This document shows positions 1-6,798 of a stretch of 12,337 nucleotides of DNA, piece after piece. Every line of letters starts with the position of its first letter. The stretch's first letter is position 1. The translations under genes and the position numbers were made by a program. The notes beneath the pieces were generated by a model that did no database searches, was not told the origin of the DNA, and worked only from the letters and a program-made list of their open reading frames with translations. Origin of the DNA: an uncultured Clostridium sp. (GTDB taxonomy: Bacteria > Bacillota > Clostridia > Lachnospirales > Anaerotignaceae); the NCBI GenBank assembly GCA_947246775.1, contig CAMXTM010000028.1:1-12337 (forward strand), read 5' to 3'.

Positions 1-20
1 CCGATTAACAGCTCCCCTAG
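1..20 (-). ncRNA. 5' end of a probable TPP riboswitch, cut by window edge
   Basis: Read on the minus strand, the last 20 bases are CTAGGGGAGC followed by TGTTAATCGG. CTAGGGG(T/A)GC is the conserved opening of the TPP (THI-box) aptamer, which is normally followed after a short variable arm by CTGAGA; that part would lie just outside the window. The match sits about 27 bases after the predicted start site of a near-consensus promoter, where an aptamer belongs. It would control a thiamine synthesis or transport gene to the left. Only the first strand of the aptamer is visible, so this is a motif call, not a folded structure. Confidence 0.6.
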
Positions 21-53
21 CAAAAATATTCTATTTACTCTTTTACAAGACAA

Positions 54-82
54 AGTATACTCTTTTTCACATAATATGTCAA
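54..82 (-). promoter_or_regulatory. Sigma-A promoter reading left into the putative TPP leader
   Basis: On the minus strand there is a perfect TTGACA (-35, bases 77-82), a 17-base spacer and TATACT (-10, bases 54-59, 5 of 6 consensus). Transcription should start near base 47, giving a leader that enters the CTAGGGGAGC motif. It is the best promoter match in the window. Confidence 0.8.
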
Positions 83-177
83 TACCTTTTTTTTAAAATT
101 TTTTATCTACATTGCCAAAGAAATAAACTTGTATAAATATTCTTTTTATTGCATAAATATAAATTCATAAAACAACA

Positions 178-206
178 TTGATTCCCAGAAATATCTATGC
201 TAAAAT
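178..206 (+). promoter_or_regulatory. Sigma-A extended -10 promoter of the yjjP-yjjB-ytvI operon
   Basis: TTGATT (178-183), a 17-base spacer and TAAAAT (201-206) preceded by TGC, which is an extended -10. The predicted start near 213 leaves a leader of about 34 bases before the ATG at 247. The Shine-Dalgarno AAAAGGAGGG lies at 233-242. It points away from the leftward TPP promoter, so bases 1-246 are a divergent promoter region. Confidence 0.7.
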
Positions 207-246
207 GAAAAACAACAAATCATAAACTAAAAAAAGGAGGGATTCT

Positions 247-1012
247 ATGGACGACAACATGCTTTTAAACCTTGCGTTAGATGCAGGGGAAATTATGTTA
301 GCTGGAACGAATTTTATCAATGGGAGGGGCAAATCTTCCAGAAGCAATTATGTTTTCCAATGTACTAATTGTTAGTATACATAGTCCGCTTTCTGGCTGT
401 CTTACGATGTCCAGAAAAGCACCTGCGCGCAGCACAGACTTTGCAAAAATATGCCGTGTTAATGAACTTTCTCGCCGTTTTACCTCAGGAGAAATCCCTA
501 TAGAGCAGGCATACCAAGAGCTATACACCATATACAATGAGCCACTTTTTTCTGGTTTTTTAAATATTCTTTCCTATGGGCTTGCTTCAGGTGCTTTTAC
601 CCTGATGTTAAAGGGTACATGGGGCGACAGTATCAGTGCTTTTATTACAGGAGTGCTTTTAGGTATCTTTATGAGTTTTTTGTCTACAAAAAATGTACCT
701 TATTTTTTACGCTCTCTTTTTGGCGGAGCATATACAGCTATTTTCGCTTTACTGTTTTATAGTATTGGCTTAGGTGACCAGTACAGTCTAATTATTGTAG
801 GAAGCATTATGACATTGTTGCCTGGTGTTACCTTAACCAATGCCATACGTGATGTTATGGAATCTAATTTTTTGAGTGGTACTTCTAAAATTATGGAGGC
901 AGTCTTGATTGCAACATCAATCGCAGGCGGTGTTGGTGTTGTGCTGACCTGTTATCACAGTATATTAGCAGCAGTAGGAGGGGTATTATGGACGTCATTT
1001 TTCAGACTATAA
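247..1012 (+). pseudogene. yjjP: YjjP / ThrE N-terminal domain exporter subunit, frame-disrupted
   Basis: YjjP (DUF1212, ThrE family) is an inner-membrane subunit thought to work with YjjB in exporting small molecules such as threonine/serine or succinate. The true start is the ATG at 247 behind AAAAGGAGGG; it gives the family-like N-terminus MDDNMLLNLALDAGEIMLA, but this frame stops at TAG 373-375 after 42 codons. The rest continues in the frame of base 302 onward as LERILSMGGANLPEA, then the conserved CRVNELSRRFTSGEI, about five membrane segments and PGVTLTNAIRDVMESNFLSG, to the stop at 1012. The two halves cannot be joined without a frame change, and the conserved piece normally between them (a G-A-E, R-V-E, T pattern of about ten residues) is missing. 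A TAG at 299-301 closes the second frame upstream. The downstream part could be made only from a weak internal start (ATG 320, 350 or 407), none with a well-placed Shine-Dalgarno. The sense sequence after 302 has no other stop, so the lesion is recent or is a sequence error. The end overlaps yjjB by 25 bases. Confidence 0.85.
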
Positions 1013-1428
1013 TGGCATTTTTTGCCTGTGTTGCATTTTCCATTATTTTTAATGCACCAAAAAAAGAATTGCCATTTTGTGGCATTAGTGGCAGCGTGAG
1101 CTGGGGTGTTTACTTTTTTGTAGATAAAATGCTTTCACAACAAGTGCTTGCAACTTTTCTTGCAACACTCGTCGTGACAATTGTTTGCCGTTATCTGTCT
1201 TCCATTCGATTAGCACCCTCTACCATGTACCATATTGCGGGAATTTTGCCGCTTGTGCCTGGTATGAATATTTACAATGCCATGTCTGGCATACTAAGTA
1301 ATGATTTGTTGTATTGCTTTGGACAGGGCGTTGTCGCGCTAAAACTTGCTGCGGCAATTGCTATTGGCTCTATCTTGATACTGTCCTTGCCACAGTCTTT
1401 ATTTCGCGTGCCTACCAAATCAAAATAG
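988..1428 (+). CDS. yjjB: YjjB / ThrE C-terminal domain exporter subunit (DUF3815)
   Basis: Small, very hydrophobic protein of 146 residues with about four membrane segments, the usual size of the YjjB (DUF3815, ThrE_2) half of the split threonine/serine exporter family. Family features visible are the N-terminal helix with FSIIFNAPKKELPFCGISGS, and in the middle LAPSTMYHIAGILPLVPGMNIYNAM, the PLVPG turn that mirrors LLPGV in YjjP. The ATG at 988 follows GTAGGAGGGG with 5-6 bases spacing and overlaps the end of yjjP, so translational coupling is expected. With yjjP broken upstream, YjjB may lack its partner; the substrate cannot be told from sequence. Confidence 0.88.
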   Translation: MDVIFQTIMAFFACVAFSIIFNAPKKELPFCGISGSVSWGVYFFVDKMLSQQVLATFLATLVVTIVCRYLSSIRLAPSTMYHIAGILPLVPGMNIYNAMSGILSNDLLYCFGQGVVALKLAAAIAIGSILILSLPQSLFRVPTKSK

Positions 1429-1444
1429 CCGCTTGAGGTGAGAA

Positions 1445-2539
1445 ATGATGAAAAATTTTTTAAAACAAAATAAAATATTGTTAGAGCATATCGGTGTACT
1501 GTTTTTAGTCATAGTTTCTGCCTATGTCTTTTTTCAATATCTTTTTCGATTTATTGCACCTTTTTTTATCGGTTGGCTGTTTAGTTTACTTTTTGTGCCT
1601 TTTGTCAATTTTTTGGAAAAAAAGGCAAACGTTCCCCGTTGGATAGGTAGTCTTTTAGCGATATTGCTTTTGATTGGATTTTTTGCAGTCATTGTATTTG
1701 GATTGTGGAGAAAATTGTATACAGAAGCACAGCTTTTTTATCAAAATTTGCCATTTTATATTGAGGATTTGCAAAGTGCAATGGATAAGCTCTCTAATAA
1801 TGTTGAGGATATTGTACAGCATTTTCCTGTAGATTTGCGCCCTTATTTGGATTCTTCCCTCAATGCAGTTTTAGCTGTGCTACCCTCTTTAATACAAAGT
1901 GGCGGTAGTCAGTCTTTTAATGCACTAAAGGCAATCCCTAATATGATTATGATTATTATTGTGGCGTTGATTTCTTCTTACTTCTTTACCAAAGACAAGG
2001 CACTGATTTCTGAGTTTTCTCGCAAACATTTTCATACACTGTTTGAGGGACAGCTCAAGCAGGCAAAAGAACACTTAAAATATTCTATCTTGGGCTATAT
2101 TAAAACACAGTGTATTTTGATGTTTTATACCTTTGCCATTTGTATTGTAGGGCTGCTTTTGCTTCATTCGCCTTATTCCTTGCTTTTAAGTGTTATTATT
2201 AGTATCATTGATGCATTGCCTTTTTTTGGAAGTGGTTTTATCTTGTGGCCTGCTGCCGTAATACAGCTTATCATAGGAAAACCCTCTATTGCAGTAGGGT
2301 ATATTATTATCTATCTTTGTGTCAATTTTATGCGACAAGTCATGCAGCCTAAAATATTGGGTACACAAATTGGATTACACCCCTTATTGATATTGGTTTC
2401 GATGTATATTGGGCTAAAATGTATCGGTTTTTTGGGCATGATAATTGGTCCGATATTGGCGGTATTATTAAAGGCAGTCTATCAGGCAAGCGAAACAGTC
2501 GATGTTGAAAAACTGCTTAACGAAAACAAAAAGAAATAA
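1445..2539 (+). CDS. ytvI: AI-2E family transporter, YtvI-like sporulation membrane protein
   Basis: 364-residue polytopic membrane protein of the AI-2E transporter/PerM family (PF01594), close in length to the YtvI sporulation protein of Bacillus (~370). It has two N-terminal membrane helices (about 15-80), a soluble helical middle (about 90-160, with VEDIVQHFPVDLRPYLDSSL), then a C-terminal membrane bundle with the family patterns DALPFFGSGFILWP, RQVMQPKILGTQIGLHPLLIL and GMIIGPILAVLLKAVY. GAGGTGAG at 1435-1442 serves either ATG 1445 or ATG 1448. The gene starts 16 bases after yjjB, so it belongs to the same operon, and it ends in the terminator at 2538. Transport of AI-2 is proven only for some family members, and other members are ion antiporters, so the substrate is open; the YtvI subtype is a resemblance, not a proof. 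Confidence 0.85.
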   Translation: MMKNFLKQNKILLEHIGVLFLVIVSAYVFFQYLFRFIAPFFIGWLFSLLFVPFVNFLEKKANVPRWIGSLLAILLLIGFFAVIVFGLWRKLYTEAQLFYQNLPFYIEDLQSAMDKLSNNVEDIVQHFPVDLRPYLDSSLNAVLAVLPSLIQSGGSQSFNALKAIPNMIMIIIVALISSYFFTKDKALISEFSRKHFHTLFEGQLKQAKEHLKYSILGYIKTQCILMFYTFAICIVGLLLLHSPYSLLLSVIISIIDALPFFGSGFILWPAAVIQLIIGKPSIAVGYIIIYLCVNFMRQVMQPKILGTQIGLHPLLILVSMYIGLKCIGFLGMIIGPILAVLLKAVYQASETVDVEKLLNENKKK

Positions 2540-2579
2540 AAGGCAGAACTATCAATTAGTCTGATAGTTCTGCCTTTTT
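2538..2579. terminator. Bidirectional terminator between convergent genes
   Basis: A perfect 17-base stem, left arm 2538-2554 (AAAAGGCAGAACTATCA) and right arm 2562-2578, with a 7-base loop. The plus-strand right arm ends in TTTTT. On the minus strand the other arm ends TTTTATTTCTTT. It serves both the yjjP-yjjB-ytvI operon and the HAD gene. The stem begins within the ytvI stop codon, and the HAD stop codon lies at 2556-2558 in the loop, so the right arm codes for the last residues of the phosphatase. Confidence 0.9.
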
Positions 2580-3218
2580 ATCCCAATTTAATATAATATT
2601 GACAACATCTTGTGGCGTTTCAGCAAGAACATCAGCGCCATATTGTTCTAATTCCTCTTTGTCACCATAGCCATACAGCACGCCTATTGTAAAAACACCT
2701 ACTTCTTTTCCTCCAATAATATCATACATTCTGTCACCTACCAGTACCGCACATTCTGGCATTTCCTGCAACTGCTCCAAAGCATAGCGTACTACTTTTG
2801 CTTTGGTATCTCTTTGTCCCAAATAATTTCCAGAAACAAAATCAAAATATTCGCTCAGCCCAAAGTACTCTATAATTTGCTGTGCAAAATCTTGCGATTT
2901 TGATGTAGCAACAGCAAGTTTTTTGCCTTGTTTTTTGAGTTCGACAAGCATTTCCTTTACACCCTCAAAAACGCTATTTTGATACATTCCTTTTTCAGCA
3001 TATAATTTATAGTAGTCGTTATATGCCTGCTCTGCGGACTGCTGCGACATCTGAAAGGTATTACAAAAGGTATCCATAAGAGGAGGTCCTAGCACAAAAT
3101 CTAAATCGTCAGGTGGTATGATATTTTGTTTCTTTAATGCATATTTTAGTGTTGCTAGAATACCTGGTGCGGAATCTGTTAATGTACCATCTAAGTCAAA
3201 TAATATTGTTGTTTTCAT
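2556..3218 (-). CDS. HAD-superfamily hydrolase, phosphoglycolate phosphatase-like
   Basis: 220-residue cytoplasmic haloacid dehalogenase-type phosphatase. Motif I is FDLDGTLTDS, with nucleophile Asp8 and acid/base Asp10. Motif II is ATS (Thr105). Motif III is the Lys in RDTKAK (139-141). Motif IV is VGDRMYD (Asp162, Asp166, Mg2+ binding). Residues 15-80 form the small helical cap typical of Gph/PpaX-like enzymes, with LGPPL near 43-47. Substrates in this group (phosphoglycolate, pyrophosphate, nucleotide or sugar phosphates) cannot be told apart by motif, so no gene symbol is given. The ATG at 3218 is preceded by two copies of AAAGGAG, the nearer about 9 bases away. It lies 80 bases downstream of pgi on the same strand with no clear promoter of its own, so read-through from pgi is likely. 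Confidence 0.85.
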   Translation of the reverse strand: MKTTILFDLDGTLTDSAPGILATLKYALKKQNIIPPDDLDFVLGPPLMDTFCNTFQMSQQSAEQAYNDYYKLYAEKGMYQNSVFEGVKEMLVELKKQGKKLAVATSKSQDFAQQIIEYFGLSEYFDFVSGNYLGQRDTKAKVVRYALEQLQEMPECAVLVGDRMYDIIGGKEVGVFTIGVLYGYGDKEELEQYGADVLAETPQDVVNIILNWDKKAELSD

Positions 3219-3227
3219 TTATTTTAT

Positions 3228-3253
3228 TTCTCCTTTACTTCTCCTTTACTTCT
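3228..3253 (-). repeat. 11-base tandem repeat carrying two Shine-Dalgarno copies
   Basis: The unit TTCTCCTTTAC (plus strand) occurs at 3228-3238 and 3239-3249, then starts a third time (TTCT, 3250-3253). On the minus strand each unit carries AAAGGAGAA. The copy nearer to the HAD start is at normal spacing; the farther one is about 20 bases away. This is a slippage-prone arrangement in a ribosome binding region. Confidence 0.85.
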
Positions 3254-3264
3254 GTAATAATGAA

Positions 3265-3287
3265 GGCTGTCGACAATGTCGACAGCC
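3265..3287 (-). terminator. Hairpin after pgi, likely a weak or partial terminator
   Basis: Perfect 10-base stem GGCTGTCGAC (3265-3274) / GTCGACAGCC (3278-3287) with a 3-base loop, 11 bases past the pgi stop. On the minus strand it is followed by TTCATTATTAC, a poor U tract; the good T run (TATTTTTTATT) is on the plus side, where no gene needs it. It is best read as a partial terminator or RNA-stabilising hairpin that lowers HAD expression relative to pgi. Confidence 0.6.
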
Positions 3288-3298
3288 CCTATTTTTTA

Positions 3299-4639
3299 TT
3301 ATAAAAGACGTTTTTCTAATTCTTCTTTTCTGTCTTCAAATCCTGGTTTGCCAAGAAGCGCAAACATATTTTTCTTGTATGCTTCTACGCCTGGTTGGTC
3401 AAATGGATTTACTCCAATCAAATAACCGCTAACGCCCAATGCTTTTTCAAAGAAGTATACTAAATAACCAAAGTTGTAAGCGTCCATTTTGTCGATTTCA
3501 ATAATGATATTTGGAACGCCGCCGTCCATATGTGCAAGCAATGTGCCGTTAAATGCTTTGTTATTTACAAAGTGCATATCTTTTCCAGCAACAAAGTTTA
3601 ATCCGTCTACATTCTCTGCATCTTCTTGGATTGTAATATTAGATTTTGGTTCTTTGCACCAGATAACTGTTTCAAATAAGAAATTGTTACCATCTTGTAT
3701 AAACTGTCCGATAGAGTGAAGGTCTGTAGAGAAGTTTGCACTTACTGGGAAAATACCCTTGCCATCTTTTCCTTCGCTTTCTGCAAAGAGTTGTTTATAC
3801 CATTCTCCAAAAGATACCAAATGTGGTTCATAGTTTGCAAGAATTTCTACTGTTTTTCCTTTGTTAAAGAACATATTTCTATAAGCAGCATATTGATATG
3901 CTTCATTCTTTGTAATGTCATTTACGCTGTAAGCCTCACGAGCATCAGCAGCACCTTTCATAACTGCGTCAATATCAACGCCTGCAACTGCCATAGCAAA
4001 AAGTCCAACAGGTGTCAATACAGTAAATCTTCCACCTACATCATCAGGAATTACAAATGTTTCATAACCTTTTTCGTTGCAAAGGTTTTTCAAAGCACCT
4101 CTTGCTTTATCTGTTGTTGCGAAAATTCTTTCTTTTGCACCCTCTACACCATATTTTTCTTCCAATTTTTGTTTGAAAATTCTAAAAGCAATCGCTGGTT
4201 CTGTTGTTGTTCCAGATTTAGAAATAACATTTACAGAAAAATCTCTATCACCCATAATATTGATAATGTCATTGATGTATGTAGAGCTAATGTTGTTACC
4301 TACAAAATAAATATCAGGTGTTTTTTTGGATTTGTCTTCATTGTAGAATGGAGATTTAATAAAATCCAATGCTGTTCTTGTACCAAGATAAGAACCACCA
4401 ATACCAATTACAATCAACACTTGGCTGTGTTCTTGTACTTTTTTTGCAGCTTTTTTGATTCTTTCAAATTCCTCTTTGTCATAGTTTACAGGAAGGTCTA
4501 ACCAACCTAAAAAGTCATTACCTGCACCTGTTCTGTTGTGAAGTTGTTCATGGCAAGCTGATACCAATGGTGCCATGTATCCCAATTCATGCTCCCTTAC
4601 GAATGGTTTTGTTCCTTGTAATTTTAATTTTACTGCCAT
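3299..4639 (-). CDS. pgi: Glucose-6-phosphate isomerase
   Basis: Interconverts glucose-6-phosphate and fructose-6-phosphate in glycolysis/gluconeogenesis; cytoplasmic. The 446 residues match the short Firmicute form (~450). Visible family marks: [10 protein letters not shown] (79-88), the sugar-phosphate loop SKSGTTTEP (140-148), the signature [14 protein letters not shown] (199-212), [11 protein letters not shown] with the likely catalytic Glu287, TDLHSIGQ with His308, and QPGVEAYKK (415-423) holding the C-terminal catalytic lysine. Nothing is missing. The ATG at 4639 is preceded by GAGAGGAG with about 9 bases spacing. It has its own extended -10 promoter at 4707-4737 and may also get read-through from the LysM-G5 gene, since no strong terminator lies between them. 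Confidence 0.97.
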   Translation of the reverse strand: MAVKLKLQGTKPFVREHELGYMAPLVSACHEQLHNRTGAGNDFLGWLDLPVNYDKEEFERIKKAAKKVQEHSQVLIVIGIGGSYLGTRTALDFIKSPFYNEDKSKKTPDIYFVGNNISSTYINDIINIMGDRDFSVNVISKSGTTTEPAIAFRIFKQKLEEKYGVEGAKERIFATTDKARGALKNLCNEKGYETFVIPDDVGGRFTVLTPVGLFAMAVAGVDIDAVMKGAADAREAYSVNDITKNEAYQYAAYRNMFFNKGKTVEILANYEPHLVSFGEWYKQLFAESEGKDGKGIFPVSANFSTDLHSIGQFIQDGNNFLFETVIWCKEPKSNITIQEDAENVDGLNFVAGKDMHFVNNKAFNGTLLAHMDGGVPNIIIEIDKMDAYNFGYLVYFFEKALGVSGYLIGVNPFDQPGVEAYKKNMFALLGKPGFEDRKEELEKRLL

Positions 4640-4672
4640 TTGAAATTTCTCCTCTCTTTATTTAAAAATAAT

Positions 4673-4695
4673 ACTAACTGTAGAGATACAGTAGT
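4673..4695 (-). other. Small hairpin in the pgi 5' leader
   Basis: ACTAACTGTA and TACAGTAGT flank a GAGA loop, giving a 6-base stem extendable to about 9 pairs with one bulged base. It lies just after the predicted pgi transcription start and before the Shine-Dalgarno. It may stabilise the 5' end of the message; no known riboswitch pattern is recognised. Confidence 0.35.
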
Positions 4696-4706
4696 TTACA
4701 AAACTT

Positions 4707-4737
4707 ATTATACCATATTTTATCATAAATGGTACAA
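4707..4737 (-). promoter_or_regulatory. Extended -10 promoter of pgi, within an inverted repeat
   Basis: On the minus strand there is a perfect TATAAT (-10, bases 4707-4712) preceded by TGG (extended -10). A TTGTAC lies at 4732-4737 with a long 19-base spacer, so the extended -10 probably carries the activity. Both hexamers overlap the arms of an imperfect inverted repeat (TTATACCAT ... ATGGTACAA, 4708-4716 and 4729-4737, one mismatch), which could be an operator. Confidence 0.65.
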
Positions 4738-4757
4738 CTTTATAGCATATTTTTAAA

Positions 4758-5900
4758 TTATTTTGTTCCCCTTGTTATGACTTCGTTTACTGGCTCTACT
4801 GTGGTCTTTTCTCCAGCAATTTCTTCTTTGATGACTTCATTGTTTACTCTTGTAATTTTTTTGGTAATTTCCCTTTGTCCATCTTTTCCTGGTGTGGTTA
4901 TTTTTTCATAGCCTTTATTTTTAGTAGGGTCATCTTCATATACAACTTCTTTTTCTTGTACTTCAGTTAAAACAACTGTTTCTACTGTCTGAATCGAAAC
5001 CATAGGCTCATCAGCCATGACCTTTAGTTCCCAGCCTACTTGAAGATTTCCACTTGCTGGTATTTTATCAGCATTAAGTGCTTTTAATTCATCTTGTGTC
5101 ATTCCAAAATTGGAAGCAATTTTATAAAGCGCATCTCCAGATTGTACCGTATAGGTTTTTTCTACTCTTGTACCACTTTGCAACGTTTCTACCGCATTTT
5201 CTTTTGCCACTATCACAGATGGCTCTACAAAGCGCATTTGTACTTGCACATCTTCTTTAAAACCAACTTCTATTGTTCTAGTCTCATCATTATTAACATA
5301 ATCTTCTTGCAATTTTGCAAACACTTCATTCGCTACTGCTTCATTTTGTACTACTACAATATCTTTTCCATCTACTGTAATGACAGCCGCTTCTATCAAA
5401 TAACTTACTTTTTGACGTAGCCTAGGCATCATATAATCCTGCTGGTAAACTTCCTTTTCTCGTGATTTCGACACATGAATTGGTTTTAACTCAATTTTTT
5501 CATTGATTTGTACATTTGCTCCAACTTCCTGTACTAATTGTGATGTTAATAACTCTGTTAAAGACTCTGCTGTAATAGACTTATCTTTTAAAATGCCCAT
5601 GCTTGTTTCCCCAATAAATACTTCTTGCCCATTTTGACGAAATGCTACCATAAAAAGCAATACAACTACTAGAATACCAATAATCAGCGTTAGCAAACGA
5701 CGGTTTTTAACAGGCATACTCCTTCTACGCATTTTTTTGCGCTTTACAGGCTTAATATTATGTTGTGCGTTATATTTTTGTCTATAAGGAGATAGCTTTT
5801 TTTTGCTCTTTTTATTGCTTTTTTTAGGGGGTTCGTTTGGTATGGCTCGCCCATAAGGTACACGTTCTTCCCTTTTTGGAAAATTTCCCTTAGAGTCCAT
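4758..5900 (-). CDS. Membrane-anchored LysM and G5 domain envelope protein
   Basis: 380 residues from the ATG at 5900, which follows GAAAGGAG with 6-base spacing; an upstream in-frame ATG at 5942 lacks a Shine-Dalgarno and was rejected. Layout: very basic cytoplasmic tail (1-68, many Lys/Arg), one membrane helix (about 69-89, LLTLIIGILVVVLLFMVAF), an extracytoplasmic region of about 160 residues, a LysM domain (249-295, YTVQSGDALYKIASNFGMTQDELKALN in outline) and a G5 domain (about 299-379, with VVYEDDPTKNKGYEKITTPGKDG). LysM binds peptidoglycan and G5 is associated with cell-wall polymers. In many clostridial relatives the same architecture continues after the G5 end (RGTK) into an M23 peptidase; here the stop codon comes immediately after it and no remnant follows. 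It may be a non-enzymatic wall-binding protein or a truncated form. Confidence 0.85.
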   Translation of the reverse strand: MDSKGNFPKREERVPYGRAIPNEPPKKSNKKSKKKLSPYRQKYNAQHNIKPVKRKKMRRRSMPVKNRRLLTLIIGILVVVLLFMVAFRQNGQEVFIGETSMGILKDKSITAESLTELLTSQLVQEVGANVQINEKIELKPIHVSKSREKEVYQQDYMMPRLRQKVSYLIEAAVITVDGKDIVVVQNEAVANEVFAKLQEDYVNNDETRTIEVGFKEDVQVQMRFVEPSVIVAKENAVETLQSGTRVEKTYTVQSGDALYKIASNFGMTQDELKALNADKIPASGNLQVGWELKVMADEPMVSIQTVETVVLTEVQEKEVVYEDDPTKNKGYEKITTPGKDGQREITKKITRVNNEVIKEEIAGEKTTVEPVNEVITRGTK

Positions 5901-5972
5901 CAGTGTCTCCTTTCTATATGAAAATTTTAAAATAAAAATCATACATTTTTTATTGTTTTTTCACTAACTTTC

Positions 5973-6001
5973 ATTTTATGCTATCTATTGTAGGAATGCA
6001 A
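5973..6001 (-). promoter_or_regulatory. Promoter of the LysM-G5 gene
   Basis: On the minus strand, TTGCAT (5996-6001), a 17-base spacer and TAAAAT (5973-5978). The start would be near 5966, giving a leader of about 65 bases to the ATG at 5900. It lies after the gntR terminator, so this gene has its own unit. The rest of 6002-6096 is AT-rich with no further recognisable element. Confidence 0.6.
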
Positions 6002-6096
6002 GAAAAAAAGGACGAAAAAAACAACATATTCTATCACAATACAACAGCATGATAGTTAATTTGCTATTTTCCCCTTTTTTTCGCAAAAATAATTGT

Positions 6097-6121
6097 AAAA
6101 AAATAGAATGGATTCTCTATT
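6097..6121 (-). terminator. Terminator of the ispE-gntR operon
   Basis: On the minus strand AATAGA (6116-6121) and TCTATT (6102-6107) enclose an 8-base loop and are followed by a run of seven T (6097-6103). The stem overlaps the gntR stop codon (6117-6119). Only a short AT stem, but the U tract is strong; the plus strand also has a T7 run on the other side, so it could work in both directions. Confidence 0.6.
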
Positions 6122-6794
6122 CCTTTTTTTGTAAAGCATCTAAAATAAATTTTGCATGATATTGAATATGTTTTTTTGCTAAGTCTTCTCCCTCTACAGC
6201 ATCTCTATTTTCAATCGCACGCAAGATTGCTCTATGTTGTACAATAATACTTTCTATACCAGTATCTCTTTTAACATGAGCCATACGATAGCGATATAGC
6301 TGTATTTTTAAATTATTATAAATTTGTGTTAATCTTTCATTTTCTGTAGACGCAAGGATAATATCATGAAAACGTTCATCTACATTTACTACTTTTTCAA
6401 GGTCATTTTCTTTTGCAAACTGTTCAAATTCTACTTCTGTTTGTTTTAAATTTTCTAACATTTCAGAAGTCATTTTTTTACAGGCAAGTTGTGCTGCAAG
6501 TCCTTCTAATACTTCTCGAATTTCTAGTACGTTAATAATATCTTTTTCACTCATGTCTAACACTTGAGCGCCTTTTCTAGGTGTCAGCTCTACCAGATTT
6601 TCTAGTTTAAGCATACGCAGTGCCTCTCTAATTGGTGTACGACTTACACCTAACTTTTCAGCTAATTGATTTTCCATCAGTCTTTCACCAGGTTCTAATT
6701 TTCCTGTTAATATAGCATCTCTTAATGTGTTGAATACAACATCTCTTAAAGGTAAGTATTCATTTGAACTAATGTTAAATTTGTAGTCAACCAT
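6117..6794 (-). CDS. GntR family regulator with FCD domain (FadR subfamily)
   Basis: 225-residue cytoplasmic transcription factor. The winged helix-turn-helix is at about 13-80, with LRDAILTGKLEPGERL, the recognition region LAEKLGVSRTPIREALRML and the wing LTPRKGAQV. The all-helical FCD ligand domain is at 88-215. The likely metal ligands Asp139 and His143 (DERFHDII), His187 (QHRAI) and His209 (KHIQYH) are all present, which suggests a metal-dependent small carboxylate effector. The gene starts 4 bases after ispE ends, and its Shine-Dalgarno AAGGAGAG is inside the last ispE codons, so it is cotranscribed and coupled. Target genes are unknown; local autoregulation of the ispE operon is possible. 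Confidence 0.92.
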   Translation of the reverse strand: MVDYKFNISSNEYLPLRDVVFNTLRDAILTGKLEPGERLMENQLAEKLGVSRTPIREALRMLKLENLVELTPRKGAQVLDMSEKDIINVLEIREVLEGLAAQLACKKMTSEMLENLKQTEVEFEQFAKENDLEKVVNVDERFHDIILASTENERLTQIYNNLKIQLYRYRMAHVKRDTGIESIIVQHRAILRAIENRDAVEGEDLAKKHIQYHAKFILDALQKKE

Positions 6795-6798
6795 AGTT

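Noticed and set aside
285-330. Programmed frameshift in yjjP
   Set aside because: A frame change alone would not restore the missing conserved residues, and I see no slippery sequence with a stimulatory structure at the join. Deletion explains both the gap and the frame change.
298-537. 79-residue minus-strand reading frame across the yjjP junction
   Set aside because: No Shine-Dalgarno, no family resemblance, and it lies opposite recognisable yjjP coding sequence (CRVNELSRRF region). It is a shadow frame.
320-1012. Intact 230-residue gene starting at ATG 320
   Set aside because: It lacks the conserved N-terminus, which is present in another frame behind a good Shine-Dalgarno at 247. The G-rich stretch at 322-329 lies after this ATG and is not placed to serve it.
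3695-4501. 268-residue plus-strand reading frame opposite pgi
   Set aside because: Its Cys/Phe/Ser-rich composition is what the reverse complement of an AT-rich gene gives. The minus strand carries a complete Pgi with all motifs.
5901-5942. Longer start (MIFILKFSYRKETL) for the LysM-G5 protein
   Set aside because: No ribosome binding site before 5942, whereas GAAAGGAG is ideally placed for the ATG at 5900. The extension overlaps the leader.
6002-6096. Possible small gene or RNA between gntR and the LysM-G5 gene
   Set aside because: Only AT-rich runs and the ends of a promoter and terminator. No Shine-Dalgarno plus reading frame, and no stable fold apparent by eye.
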